This document shows positions 37,076-48,891 of a DNA stretch of 60,000 nucleotides, one piece after another. The translations under genes and the position numbers were made by a program. Source of the stretch: Apostichopus japonicus (Eukaryota > Echinodermata > Holothuroidea > Aspidochirotida > Stichopodidae). Numbering within the stretch: the stretch's first letter is position 1; each line of letters opens with the position of its first letter. Below the pieces are notes generated by a model, which was not told where the DNA came from, did no database searches, and was given only the letters and a program-made list of their open reading frames with translations. Where the stretch lies: the NCBI RefSeq assembly GCF_037975245.1, contig NC_092574.1, positions 24,458,713 to 24,518,712 on the forward strand, given 5' to 3'.

Positions 37076-39300
37076 AACCTACCAGTTTTAGTCCGACTTC
37101 AATACAAAGTGATATCAGGTTTATCCACCCCCATAATGAGAATTCCATCATCGGTGTAGTGTACATACCACCAAATGGCTCATTGGCTCATTTTAAGACA
37201 CACATGGAAAACATATTTCTCACTATAAACAATCAACAGAGTACTACGTATGTCATGGGGGGTTATAACATTAACTTGTCCAATTTTAGTAAGTCTATAG
37301 AGATGTTTTAAACATTATGTACTCGTACGGTTTTTATCCTGCGATAACAAAACCTCTTCGTTTTAGTAGTAATGTAGCTACTGCTATTGATAACATTATA
37401 ACGAATTTGATTCCTCTCTCACTACAGGCATACTCAATACTGATTTAAGTGATCATATGCCTATATTTCTAAAGGTTCTTGACAAGACAAAAGAATCCTT
37501 TCATATACGAAATTTTAACAGACTCAACATATCAGAAATTATTGATGATATTGAGAAGGAAACATGGGATGAGGTGTTAACTAAAATTGATAATAATTCA
37601 GCTTTCAACTTATTCTTTAACACTTTTAATTTAATTTATAGTAAGTGTTTTCCGCATCTATTAATTACTAAAGGAAATAGACGCAAGAGAATACATCCAT
37701 GGATTACTAAGGATTAACTAAAATCTATTAAAAGAAAAAAACATCTCTATAGACTATACTCAAAAGCTCTTCCAAATAGCAATAAAGAAACTTATGTTGC
37801 GTACCGAATCAAGTTAAACCACACAATAAGTTTCTCTCGAAGGTTATATTTTGATAACAAATTCAAAGATAGAAACAATAGTGTAAATGATACCTGGGAC
37901 GTAATCAATGAGGTTCTAGAGTGAGACCGTAATAAATCATCGTACCCATCTGTTTTCAAAGACGGCGATCACGAAACCAGCGACGATCAAGAAATTGCAT
38001 ACGGCTTTAACGATTTCTTCATTAACCTTAAACCCTCACTTGCCAGAAAATCAATCATATGTAAAGTCAAACAACCCCATATATAGTAATAATAATATGC
38101 GAAACTCTATTTTTTCCTACCATGTCAGGGAGGAGGAACTTTTACTTGTAGTGAATCATTGCTTAAAGCCAAAGAAAGCAGCTGGGTATGATCAGGGAGT
38201 TGTTATGAAACCCTCCCTGGTATGATGATTTCGAGCAAGATATTATTAAGCAGATATTACTTTTCATTCTCACCCCTTACTGAAATATCTGTAACATATC
38301 CCACACCACTGGGGTATTCCAAGATAAGCTGAAGATTGCTAAGGTCTTTCCCATTTTTGAGAAAGGGGAATGCAATATCTACGAGAACTAACGACCAATC
38401 TCAATTCTCTCTTTTTATCTATGCTTTTCCAAAATTATCGAACGTCTCATGTCCAACAGAATAATAAATTTCCTCGATGCTCATAACATACTATGCAAGG
38501 AACAATATGGGTTCCGACCTGGTCACTCAACTTAGCTTGCCCTGGCAGATGCCATTGATAAATTATACGATAGCCTTGACAAGAAGAAAACATGTATTGG
38601 TATATTCTTAGACCTATCAAAACCTTTTGATACCATTGACCAATGTATTATTCTAAACAAGATATTATTCTACGGAATTTGAGGACCAACCCTTATCTGG
38701 ATGGACAGCTATACTTATCGAAACGTTTACAGAATACTTCGTATAAGAACACCATATCTGACTATGCTGAAATCCGCTGTGGTGTTCCTCGAGGTTCAAT
38801 ATTAGGTCCACTTCTATTCATTATATGTATCAATGACATCTGCCATATCTCTAATATTGCAAAAACTATTTTATTTGCAGTAAATTAGTATATTTTTCGA
38901 ATACAATAATTTGAATACTTTACATGACATGGAGTTATAATGAATTTTACGACTGGTTTGCAACTAATTAATAAGCTATCACTTAATCTTGATAACACCA
39001 GCTACATTGTTTTCAATAAAAGTCAATCTTCGTCTTAGAAAAAAGATATTTGAATGGATGGTTAGCCAATCAACCATGTACATAGTACTAAGTTTCTCGA
39101 AGAATACATTAATAGTAAACTTACTTGGTGTGAACATATTTCAAATGTTGCAAACACTGTGGCGAAAAAATGTTGCAATTATTTCTTAGTTGAAGCACTA
39201 CTTTCCTCAGAAAATTCTTAAAATGCTTTACCAAACATTAGTATTCCCCCACTTTTCATATTGCTCTATCATTGAACAGACATTTGTTAATGAAATGGAG
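37076..39300 (+). mobile_element. Non-LTR retrotransposon (CR1/L2/Jockey-type), copy B, decayed
   Basis: Pieces in order on +: IIGVVYIPPNGSLAHF (37148, end of an APE-type endonuclease), GGYNINL where GDFNINL would be expected, LSDHMPIFLKVLD (37447), WDEVLTKIDNNSAFN and KGNRRKR (connector), KPKKAAGYDQGVV (38167), EQYGFRPGHST (38500), a palm region ending DAIDKLYDSLDKKKT, and GVPRGSILGPLLFIICIND (38781). At the catalytic site the second Asp region is broken (FAVN where copy A has FADD). Several stops and shifts show a dead copy. The family moves by target-primed reverse transcription. Confidence 0.85.
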
Positions 39301-39382
39301 GTAAACGACAAAGGCAAATGAATATATAATTGAAATCGTAATGAGTTGTAAAATCCAGAACAGTGAAAAAACTTCCATATAC

Positions 39383-39411
<29 letters not shown>
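39301..39411 (-). repeat. SINE-tail-like fragment plus (TA)n
   Basis: 39318-39376 repeats the tail of the SINE at 39412-39477 (AACAGTGAAAAAACTT and AATCGTAATGAG motifs), separated from it by a (TA)n array. A related tail is at 9577-9640 beside LINE copy A, so it was part of the inverted unit. Confidence 0.65.
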
Positions 39412-39415
<4 letters not shown>

Positions 39416-39545
39416 AATATATAAATGAAAATCGCAATGAGCCGGAAAATCAAGAACAGTGAAAAAACTTTCAGCCTCCACCGGGACTCGAACCACGGGC
39501 CCCCCGCTCCGTACGCGGACACCCCAACCACCAGGCCATGGACGC
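39412..39545 (-). mobile_element. tRNA-derived SINE
   Basis: On the - strand a tRNA-like head holds box A TGGCCTGGTGG (39538-39528) and box B GGTTCGAGTCC (39494-39484), with GTGTCCGCGTACGGAGCG between. It is followed by a tail ending in CACTGTTCTTGATTTTCC and a TA-rich stretch. Internal RNA polymerase III promoters of this form define tRNA SINEs. The stretch beyond the head (39546-39600, containing GGTTCGAAACCGG) recurs at 47205-47262. Confidence 0.75.
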
Positions 39546-39756
39546 TGATTGTATGTCCAGAGGTTCGAAACCGGTAAGGAAGATCGTAATTCCACTGTAG
39601 GCGTTTGTCACCTTTATCGAACAATACTAGTTCTGTTTTTGGTGACATATTTTGCCTTACTCTAGAGATCAAACATGATGCTAACCAACTCGAAAATCAT
39701 TTGTGATTCCTAAAGCCGGATCTCGAAAGATACTTTGAACAGACTTTATGTTAATG

Positions 39757-39757
<1 letters not shown>

Positions 39758-39798
<41 letters not shown>
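39758..39798. repeat. (TA)n microsatellite
   Basis: About 20 TA units at the inner edge of the right arm of the inverted duplication, 110 bp from the stop codon of CD225-like gene 2. Confidence 0.9.
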
Positions 39799-39802
<4 letters not shown>

Positions 39803-39904
39803 AAACAAAATATCGTTAGTATGAAGCAAAACAGCTTTAAGAGTAAAAACATTTCTGTGTATACTTAAACTATTTGATTATACATGATACCTTTATTTTC
39901 CATT

Positions 39905-42900
39905 TTAGTAATAACCGTAGTTGCTGTTATAAATGACGGCAATTAAAATCACAATCACGGCACTTGCAAATGCTACGACTGTCAGAATGGCTGCTACATT
40001 TGCATGTGACACAGCATTCTTGATGTTGGTGTCGATTCCAGTCAAAGCCTGTAGAAATGACGGAGAAAGCAAAAATAAATAACATGCGAGCAATGTTATA
40101 TACTACCTGAGACACTCTTGGGGACTTTTAGTTATATTTATTATTCAGTGTTGCTTAACGGCCATCAGTGTTGCCTCAGTGTTGAGGATGTTAAAACTTG
40201 CAATATTGATTGCAATTGTTGCCATTCGTTTGTAACATCTACATCGCCTTCAGACACTTGTTCGTATTAGAATAAATAACACGCAAAGAGCAAAACATGA
40301 TAGAATTGAGAAAGAAAAATTGTAATCGATGGAAATAAAGGGTGTCATGGTAAAACGTCCATCATAGGATTGCAAATTATTTAGTTTTTTGTTGTTGAGT
40401 TAATTGCAAATTATACTCGATTGGATTGGTCAAACTAACATTAACAGGCGAAAAAGTAGTTGACGCAGTGGCGGAGCGTCCGTAAAGTCAGAGGGGCGGA
40501 TACCCCCCCCCCCCCACGACGGACTCAAATGGACTGCTGGCGCCCTTTCAGCTTTTTACCACCTTTTACTTATTCGCGATTAATGACTTTCTATTGCGCT
40601 CTCAAATACCTATTGACATTTGTCACATTTTGTTGGTGTAATTTTCTGACAGAATTGCAATGACACATTTATTCTTCGTTTATCTGCAAATTAGCAATGC
40701 CCGGAAAGGTCATTTCCGGCGATCTAGGGAGCATCTTTACTCAAAAAATGTGTACGCTTCGCGCTAACCTCCGCTTAGATAATGTCGAAAGCGCCCCTAC
40801 AGACCATTCTCGTCAACCCTGACCTGACCAATACCCCTAGCTCTACCACTGAGTCGACGCTGTTTCAAACTAATAGTCCTTTACATAATACAAACAGTCA
40901 TAATCTATAAATTGTCTTCAGAATACTGACCAATATAGCAAATATTATGGCCGGAATGGTGCAGAACAACGACCAGAGGCACAAAGAGAACACGATGGAC
41001 AGCACCAAGGACAATATGGCCTTGGTCTTAATGGAAGATATCACATTTAAATCTTCCGGGCTACGAATAATCTGTAAAACAAACGATACAGGAAAAAATG
41101 TTTTAATTTTTACTATAGAGTAATTGTTTTCTATCTATTATTGAGGGCTTTGTGCCGTTGTATTGTGGCTGATTATAGTCATAGATTATAAATAATCAAA
41201 TTGTTTTGATGTTGAGCAAACCTTGCATGACTGTTCATTTACGGTTGGGTGCACAAGGAAGTTTGAAGCCTTTCCACAAAGTCGTTATTATGTTGAAGCG
41301 ATCCTTGCATGACTGTTAATTCATGTTTGGGTGAACAAGAAATTTTGAGGCCTTTTCACAATGTTGGAAATCTTAATTGATAAGTGAATATAAGGTGCAT
41401 ATAGTTTGTACATTGTAGACGTTTGTGTTCCATAAATATACGTTTAACTGTGAACCCATTGTGCACAAGGTCAGAAATTGAATAATTTGAAAAGTGTTAA
41501 CATTTTCCATTTGTAAACTATTGTGACGTGTGAGCAAACAGTACCGTCATTCACAATTAACACACATAAAATTTCTTAGTATTGGTATCAATTATATATA
41601 ATAAAGCTAACAATACGCCTAACACAAATTTAACAAGTTGTTATTACGTTGAGCAACTCTTGCATGACTGCTGACTTATGGTTGGGTGCACAAGGAAGTT
41701 TGAAGCCTTTCCACAATGTTGGAAACTGGAATTGCTAAGTGAATAAAGGTGCATATATTTTGTACATTGTAGGCGTATTAATTCCATGTTTTATAAATCT
41801 CTAGTTTTGTCCCTAATTCAGGTTTGTTAAGTCATGTCACAATTCGTCTGATTTTCGAAAATGAATTTCTTTCAAGTCACCAACTCATAAGTCAATTGAT
41901 TTTATCGCAGACCAATCCAAGTCACAAGTCGAGACATTTCAAGTTACAAGTTAATTCATTGATTGTAATTTGAGACACAAGCCAACCCTAGCAGCAACTA
42001 AAGTGATGTGCACTACATATAGGTACAGACCTAACAAAATCAACCAGCTCAAATACAAAAGGCTGCATCTTTGTGCAGTGATGATATCGGTCATGTGGTT
42101 GACTTGCTTCGTGAGCTCCAGTTGCAATGCTATGAGACGAGTAAATTCTACAAGTTTAATCATTTGCATTAGACAGCAATTGAAAGTTATTTTAAAACTT
42201 GTACTTCAACCTTTCCCCTACACTCTCTATCTCTCCCTCTCTCGATACAAAACATGAAAAAATGACATACGTTACAGTAAAGTCATGAAACATGATCGTT
42301 GTCTGAAGACAGTTACTAACTCTGTACAGCCAACATAACTCATATTGTACCATCGGAGGTGATGGTGGTGGGCGCAGGGGGTGGGGGGGGGGGAGGAGGA
42401 GGAGGTTGACGGGAAGGTTCTCCTAATCTCAAATTACACACTGGCATGAATTAAAAATCAACTCATATTTTTATAACTCGTTACACATACTAACACAAAA
42501 TTAAAACATTCTGAATACATCATTTCGTCAAGGGAAGGGATACTCAATTTCGCCTATTGATTTTATGCTTAATGTAACTAATGTAGTACATGCAAACCCA
42601 GTTAACGAATCATCAGAACATACCATACCAAGGAAATATTGATAATTATTACATTAAATTATTAACTGATGCCATATCGTCTTTTTATCTCATAATTGTA
42701 TCTTCTTTTCTCCATCCTGGAATTGTTTGTGACGTCACACATCATACGTCATCCCCTCTTACATATCGATACTTGTAATTATGTCGTGTTAGTTATTACC
42801 AAACAAACAATGACTACACTTTGAGGCGCAATAAACGACATATGTCTCCCATTGTGTCGTGGAAGGTAAAAGAAACAATGAACGTTTGTTTCGATCTTCT

Positions 42901-43598
42901 CTCACTTAGCCTTTCTTTCCATTTTCTTGGTGTCAAACAATTTGTTAGTGTCTACACTGGTGATGTCTACAAGTTAAATATATTAAAGCCTAGTTATAAG
43001 TCATATGATGTTATCGCTAAGTCAAGTCAAGTTTTGTCACTACTGACTATCTGATTATCTGAACTCGAGTCACAAAATGTAACTCGAGTCTGACTCGAGT
43101 ACAAAGTCATCGACTCTAGTCAATAACACTGTAAATAGATCCATTTAACACCGTTAATCAACTATCAGTAAGAAGTAGTGTCAAAGGAAGTTGAAGAGAT
43201 ATTTACGAAATATTTCTGAATTCGATTTTTTGCTGAAACAAATAAAGCATTCATAATGTAATAAAAACATATTACCTGAGGTACATGTGGTACCGGTTGT
43301 GCCATAATCATGGTGTTGGTACTTCCGAGATGTTGTGGACCGGCATATTGTGGTCCGGGATATTGTGGTCCGGGATATTGTGGACCGGGATACTGTGGTG
43401 GCTCTTCAATCTGAAGTTGGTCTGTAAAACATGGACAAAAGCATAAGAATATAAGCTAAGTTCATACATTTAGTCCATTTTGTTAAAGAAAACACTTTTG
43501 GACGAAATTATCATATGATGTATTTTTTGTTAATTAATCAAGTCTTATATTAAATCAGATGGCTTACCATTATTGACCAAGTTTTTGTTATCCTCCAT
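39905..43598 (-). CDS. CD225/dispanin-like two-pass membrane protein, gene 2 (4 exons)
   Basis: Coding exons 43598-43568, 43421-43276, 41071-40931 and 40048-39905 have exactly the same lengths and phases as gene 1 and give 153 residues. The start MEDNKNLVNN, the YPGPQ repeats, the GSTNT..AQPVPHVP linker and the first hydrophobic segment (IKTKAILSLVLSIVFSLCLW) are close to gene 1. The second hydrophobic segment is much more changed (NVAAILTVVAFASAVIVILIAVIYN against TLTCVALGTALILIIIGAIYN), as is the loop (IKNAVSHA against IYHAADNAKHA). All splice sites are intact, so the gene is probably expressed. The role is inferred only from family resemblance. The genes converge across about 31 kb. Confidence 0.72.
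40466..40851. mobile_element. hAT-type MITE, 386 bp, in intron 3 of gene 2
   Basis: Ends CAGTGGCGGAGC and GCTCTACCACTG are inverted repeats. Flanks AGTTGACG (40458-40465) and AGTCGACG (40852-40859) match at 7 of 8. The corresponding point in gene 1 (near 8190, reverse complement) has the uninterrupted site, so insertion followed the gene duplication. Confidence 0.85.
41160..41780 (-). repeat. Dispersed repeat expanded in intron 2 of gene 2
   Basis: Two copies of a repeat with CAGTCATGCAAG-type and TTGGAAACTGGAATTGC-type landmarks (41180-41390, 41640-41780), separated by sequence related to 4790-4990 upstream of gene 1. Gene 1's intron has a single copy (7670-7850). Confidence 0.65.
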
Positions 43599-43799
43599 TG
43601 TGAGTTCGGCTTCGTGATGAGTGAGTGATGTTGTTGTGTCAGAAGGTACCGTACGCTATGACTTTGACTATTACTTCCCTAACTGGTGCCCAAGAGTGCG
43701 TCACGCATGAACAGTCGCAAACACGGATTAACTTAAACAGTCAGTTCCCAGCGGTACGAAAAGTGTTTTCTATTCTTGTAGAATATGCATGGGGTTTCT

Positions 43800-43807
43800 T
43801 GACGTCA
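43800..43807 (-). promoter_or_regulatory. CRE-type palindrome TGACGTCA upstream of gene 2
   Basis: A perfect cAMP-response-element palindrome lies about 200 bp upstream of the gene 2 start codon in a stretch otherwise conserved with gene 1. In gene 1 the equivalent (5664-5671) reads TGATGTCA. The match to the CREB/ATF consensus is exact; use as a regulatory site is inferred. Confidence 0.4.
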
Positions 43808-44100
43808 CTCCTCATTAATATTTAATTAGGTAATACTGATCATTTTCGAAGGTCAATTTCACAGTCATTAGCCAATTAATATGTCTGGTACTAACTGAAT
43901 TTGATGAAAGAAAAGTGTCTAATCCAATCCTATTAACAAAAGACACAAAAAAGGAGTAAAATGGGAATTTTGGCCATATTTTCCGAATCTAAATCAACCA
44001 CTTTCGAAGTGTTTAGAATTTTCTTTTGGTTCCGAGTAATGTAGTGACTGTCCCGTTTCACGGCGGTACGTAATGCGCGAAATGCTTTAACTAAGCGTGA

Positions 44101-44706
44101 TAAAACTATTGGAAATGAATTGCTTATATCAATGCTTATATCGTATGATAACAGGAACTATTCATGGCCGTGAAATGACTTCTCTGTGGTGGATAGGGGC
44201 ATAAGGACGCCTGGGGATTATGAAATTCTCACTGGCAATACATCGGTTTGGTACATCCGCACATAAATATACATGCAAGCAATGCCATATCGTAACAATC
44301 GCTACTTATAGCACTACTTGCTGAAATCAGCCACTCAACACTGGTTTGAATTTATCAACAGCAATAATTTATTTAGAGACTCTCATGAGATGGACCCATG
44401 CTGGTGCTCTTCCAAGTTCAAGCCCTGCCACTACAAAGACTACAAGCCCTGCCAGTGCCCCTTCAAATTCACCCTCCTGAAATTGTACATGGGGTTTCTA
44501 GTAAGCAGCCTATGGAGCCTTGACGGTATCGAGACAGGGGAGTTTTTACTGGGTATATTTCCAACATAGCTATAGTTTTGTGGAAACATGCAGATTATGC
44601 AACACGGAATTAAATTTAACACCTGAGAGGGCAATTTGACTTAAAAATGGCCAGACAAAGCTCTAGTTTACCCACTGAAGAGAGAGTGGTTGCCACTGTG
44701 ACACCA
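44101..44706. other. ~606-bp insertion upstream of gene 2, origin unknown
   Basis: Gene 1's flank (about 5230) is continuous where this sequence appears. There are no inverted ends and no clear target duplication. It contains an 83-codon frame on + (44318-44569) with a Cys/Lys-rich stretch (CHYKDYKPCQCPFK). I cannot relate it to a family. Confidence 0.5.
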
Positions 44707-45990
44707 CGATGAGGTCAGCTTTGTTGGACATTTGCATGGTCAGAGATCTTTTTTTTTCTAAGAATGACAACACATTTACATAATAATTATTCATATGATG
44801 ACATAAGTATATGAAATTACATCTTAAATGGGTAATTTAACACGTTTGTGATAATGTAACGACGGGTCAAGTCGACACCAGGCAGTTAGAACTTTTTAGA
44901 AAAGTACATATAATTTCTAAAATATATTCACGGTGAAAAAACTGTTTGATTGTAGACTAACCAGGAGGAAGTGAGTTTCCATGCAGAAACACTACATTAA
45001 CATAAACTATACGGTAAATATACGTTTAACTGTAAATAAATTGGATACAAGTTCAGACATGGGCTAATTTGAATCGTGTTCAAAATTCCCTTTTGTAAAA
45101 CTATAGTGACGTGCGAGCAAACAGCACCGTCATTAACCATACACATATAATCTCTTATTGTTAACTACACCATTATATATTATAAAGCTAACAATACGCC
45201 TAACCCAAACCGAAAAAGTCGTTATTGTGTTGAAGCAATTCTTGCATGACTGTCGATTCATGGTTACAGTAGGTGAACAAGACATTTTGAGGCCTATTCA
45301 CAATGTTGAAAACTGGAATTGCTAAGGTTACAAGTTCATGCATTTGATTGTGAGTTGAGTCGCAATCCAAACTATACCTTGGATATACTCTTAATTTATG
45401 GCTTAACTACCATTATATGATGGACCTTGTTGGGTGAGGGGGGGGGGGGGTTCCTATACTTTCTGGTCAAGTTACAGATCAACTAATGAAGAAGTGAAAA
45501 TTGTGCACATTTATGACTTTCGTCCCAGGTTAGGGTGGATTTAAACCTAATAAGTCTCTATACACTCATGTTATGTTTAAAAGCGCTCGTACTAATATCA
45601 GAGGTATATAAATATCATGTTTCTTTCAGAATAAAGGCAAGGAACTGTTCATACTGTCAGTACGAGTGCTTGGGAAGAATGATAAATTGGCTGGTATGGC
45701 TGGTATAGGCATGAGGTAATTGTCCCAAAGGGCTTGCCATGGAGTACTCTAATTCAACCGATTCACACAGAGATTACAATAACTACTGTAAATCTTAAAG
45801 TTATATAATGTATATAGCTTAGCTTGGTACAAGAACAAATTAAAAGAGGGCATTAATATGGAGTTGAAATGACTTTGAATTGAATTTATGGAATTCTCTT
45901 TAAAAATCTAGATATTACTAATTAATATAAAATGAAATGATCATCTGTTTATAGTTTATTTATTCAATATAACTGAATACTCCAAGACGT

Positions 45991-46340
45991 TATAACGTTT
46001 TGATGAAATATCAATTAGTTGAGAAATTGAAGAATAATTATTGATTTCTTGATGCTGGTCCTGTTCGTTGATTGATCTTTATAATAATATATATGAGAGG
46101 ATTAATGAAAGCTATTTTTGGACCGTAATAATAAAAAGAAAGAAACAGAAATGTTCAAACTGATTTATTTCGACATTCTGAGGTCAGTTATTTTAAAAAT
46201 ATTTGTTCCCATAAATTGGGTGTATATTTAGATTCCGCTGTGTATATGCAGTTTACCGAAATGAAACAGATATTTTGTACACAATATATTTACCTCTATT
46301 GCGGAGTGTGGAGTGTTAGTGTTAGAGTGTTAGTTATTGT
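45991..46340. other. AT-rich sequence between repeat modules
   Basis: No gene or known repeat seen, except short direct repeats of GAGTGTTAG just before the SINE (46310-46350). Confidence 0.4.
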
Positions 46341-46575
46341 GGAGTGTTAGCTCAGTGGTTAACACCGGTGCCTTTCAATCATAAGGTCCCCGGTTCGAGT
46401 CGCTCCCAGATTAATGTATGTCGTCCAGTTACAGGGTTGTTGACAATTAACAATTCATAATTATGGACGTTAAATATGAATGTGAGAGACTGACTTCGGT
46501 CAGCTTGCGGCTTTGATAAGCCAATTAGGCTTCTTCGCGAGTTCCTGCTTGCAGGAGGATCTAATATACATACAT
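46341..46575 (+). mobile_element. tRNA-derived SINE
   Basis: Box A TAGCTCAGTGG (46348-46358) and box B GGTTCGAGTCG (46392-46402) lie in a tRNA-like head (46341-46410) followed by a body with TTGCGGCTTTGATAAGCC and a terminal hairpin CCTGCTTGCAGG (about 46542-46556), then ATACATACATA. The head does not fold into a clean T-stem, so this is a SINE and not a tRNA gene. Confidence 0.8.
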
Positions 46576-47135
46576 ATTGCACAGTTTGTGTTGTTACGTC
46601 TGTTTTTTTAGTATATGAATATTTATCATTTAATTTACATATTATTTACAGTATGTTGCTCTCACTTTAATTCATTGGTTATTTAGTTATCGTCTTACTT
46701 TTGTACATGAAAGAGTTATAATTTTTCAAAAAGTTGCTCATCAGTATGGTATCTTGTGGTATCAGATATCGGTATCATTCATACATACATACACACACAC
46801 GCATACAACACACAGACACATGCACACATACATACACACATACATACATACATACACACACGCACACACTCTCCGCCTGCATGAATGCATAGGTTACGAT
46901 TTCATCGAAACCAAAAACCATATTACGCCTCAACACACAACAATGGGCTCAACAGAGATCTCTCCTTTATGAGTATACATGCTAAGTGTAATCCCAATAA
47001 GGTCTAGTTTCTTCCATTTCATTTCTGCAACTGAAGAATGGCCGTGTTAACGCTCGAAATATTTTGTAACTGATTTATCGTTCTAAGTAATAAAGTTGGA
47101 AATGAAAGTATCATTTTTTCCCCTTTTTCTCTTGT

Positions 47136-47185
<50 letters not shown>

Positions 47186-48540
47186 TGATTGTGTATTGAT
47201 ATATTAATATTGATTGTATGTCCAGAGGTTTGAAACCGGTAGGGAAGGTCGTAATTCCACTGAATAAAAGTGTTAAATTAAACGTTAAACTTAAACATTT
47301 AGAAGAGCCCTATATCTATTTTCAAGAAACTTAGTTGACAATCCAAAATAAACCTCCTGCCAGTACGATTAGACGCGAAAATTAATTTTCCGCAAAACTG
47401 TTTCCAGCACGCCCATTGTTTTCTGAATTCCTGTCTCTTTTACCCCGGGAAAACAACAGCCAAACTCAAATCAATATGTCTCAAAAATCAACTATGGTCT
47501 TTATAGTCCCGAATCATCAGCCGGGCAAGTAAAAGAAAATGGCTGTGCCTACACTTTAAGGTGGCTTACTCCAATTAGAGTCTATATCAATCCGCTGGAT
47601 GTTCACAGTCAGGAAAAGTGCCAAAATCTTAGATTTTACGAAATGTTATCAATCAGGATCTTTTTTTTTTGTGGCTAAACATGTTGAAAGGTATGAATGG
47701 AAGTACATTAGTCAGGTGGATTCAAGTTAGCGTTAATTCTGAAAATTGTTGCTAAGCCACCTGACTACATGTGGTGCACAAAATTGGTCAATTGTGGCAA
47801 TTTTAGACCCCTTTAGGCCTCCCAGGAGCAGCGTAGGAAAATTGTTTACTACTGAGTGAAGATATTTGTTTACAAGTGAAGACAACTTCAGGCTCCAGAT
47901 AGCGAAAAAATATCCACGGTCATGATGCAGAATTTTGATGGTGCCACTAAAGGCCAACTTTTCATCTATCCGGTGATGGGTAGCGTTTATCTACTGAGAA
48001 CGTCTATCTAGACTTAGAGACCACATTACTTTTGTGATTTCTTATGTAAATCGATGAAGCTTTTAATGGGCGTATGATACCTAACAATTCCGCAGGGGCC
48101 ACCCCAATAAGGTAACATTAGTAATCATTAGCTACATGTACGTGTGTGACCATAAAATAGGGCCGAGACCGCCCACATGTTGGAACCCAAAGAAAGTGTC
48201 CCAACATGCATTTGACGTGGAAACAAAACATGTGGGCCAAAAAATGTTGGCTCAAAACATATTCTCCCCCTATTTTTTCCTCAAAATTTAGGTCCTAATT
48301 GTATCAGTTATTTACTATATTTACACGTAATCTCATCTCGATCTTGTGCGATGCGTCGCGTCCGTTTCATGGTAGCGTATATATTTGATTTATTACAGCC
48401 ATATAATTCGACCTTCTGATTGGCTGCTAATATATATCTGTATATATTCGAATTTGGACGCGTGTATAAAATGGCATATCTGTCCCACAGGGCCTACCAT
48501 ACCCCTTTTCGTTGATTATTTTGTACATATATATATATAT
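46576..48540. other. Sequence with microsatellites and a PLE-like motif, no gene recognised
   Basis: It holds a CACA/CATA microsatellite (46780-46875), a hammerhead-like motif (47031-47058), (TA)n at 47139-47180, a fragment related to 39546-39600 (47205-47262), and (TA)n at 48526-48560. The 74-codon frame at 47733-47957 (-) shows no domain that I know. Nothing here matches the rest of the duplicated units. Confidence 0.5.
47031..47105 (+). ncRNA. Hammerhead-like relic with downstream AATAAAG
   Basis: CTGAAGA (47031-47037), an imperfect hairpin, then GCTCGAAA ending 47058, followed by ATTTTGTAAC and AATAAAG. The design matches the other three motifs in the window, but stems I and II pair poorly. 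Probably a remnant of a Penelope-like terminal repeat. Confidence 0.3.
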
Positions 48541-48564
48541 ATATAGATATATATATATACATAT

Positions 48565-48735
48565 GTTGAGACTAGTTGAGACTGGTGGAACACTAGTAGT
48601 TGTAACTCAGAGTGTCACGGGTTAAGCGATCATCAGACAACTCAGAGCGATCATCAGAGTTGTCTGATGATCGCTCAACGCGTGAAACTCTGAGTTACAA
48701 CTACTAGTGTTCCACTAGTCTCAACTAGTCTCAAC
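48565..48735. repeat. Large palindrome: 79-bp arms, 13-bp spacer, containing a hammerhead-like core
   Basis: Left arm 48565-48643 and right arm 48657-48735 are reverse complements with about four mismatches, starting GTTGAGACTAGTTGAGACT. On + the right arm has CTGATGA (48664-48670), a short hairpin, GAAA (48684-48687), a 3-bp stem III ACU-CUG-AGU, then UU, and a perfect 6-bp stem I (AGTTGT 48658-48663 with ACAACT 48697-48702). The left arm has GACA for GAAA on its complement. The flanks are (TA)n and a short unit ending GGTAGACGCC. Confidence 0.75.
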
Positions 48736-48891
48736 ATATATTTCGCTCTGTCCCCCGGACATAGAGCACTCTGCGCCAAGGTAGACGCCAACCAACCAAC
48801 TCTATATATAAATATATATATGAATATATACATATATATAAATATATATATATAGATATATCAAAGATATATAAAGATATATAAATAATTA

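Larger units (their letters stand above)
39790..45990 (-). repeat. Inverted duplication, right arm (carries CD225-like gene 2)
   Basis: This is the reverse complement of 4030-8840 with insertions at 40466-40851, about 41205-41640 and 44101-44706. Coding exons are better conserved than introns by eye, and the untranslated flanks are still clearly alignable. Confidence 0.85.

Noticed and set aside
37995-38225. Independent genes among frames in 36982-39189 and 58831-59303
   Set aside because: All are pieces of the same broken non-LTR retrotransposon.
46341-46412. Functional tRNA gene
   Set aside because: A and B boxes are present but the T-stem does not pair and a SINE body follows.
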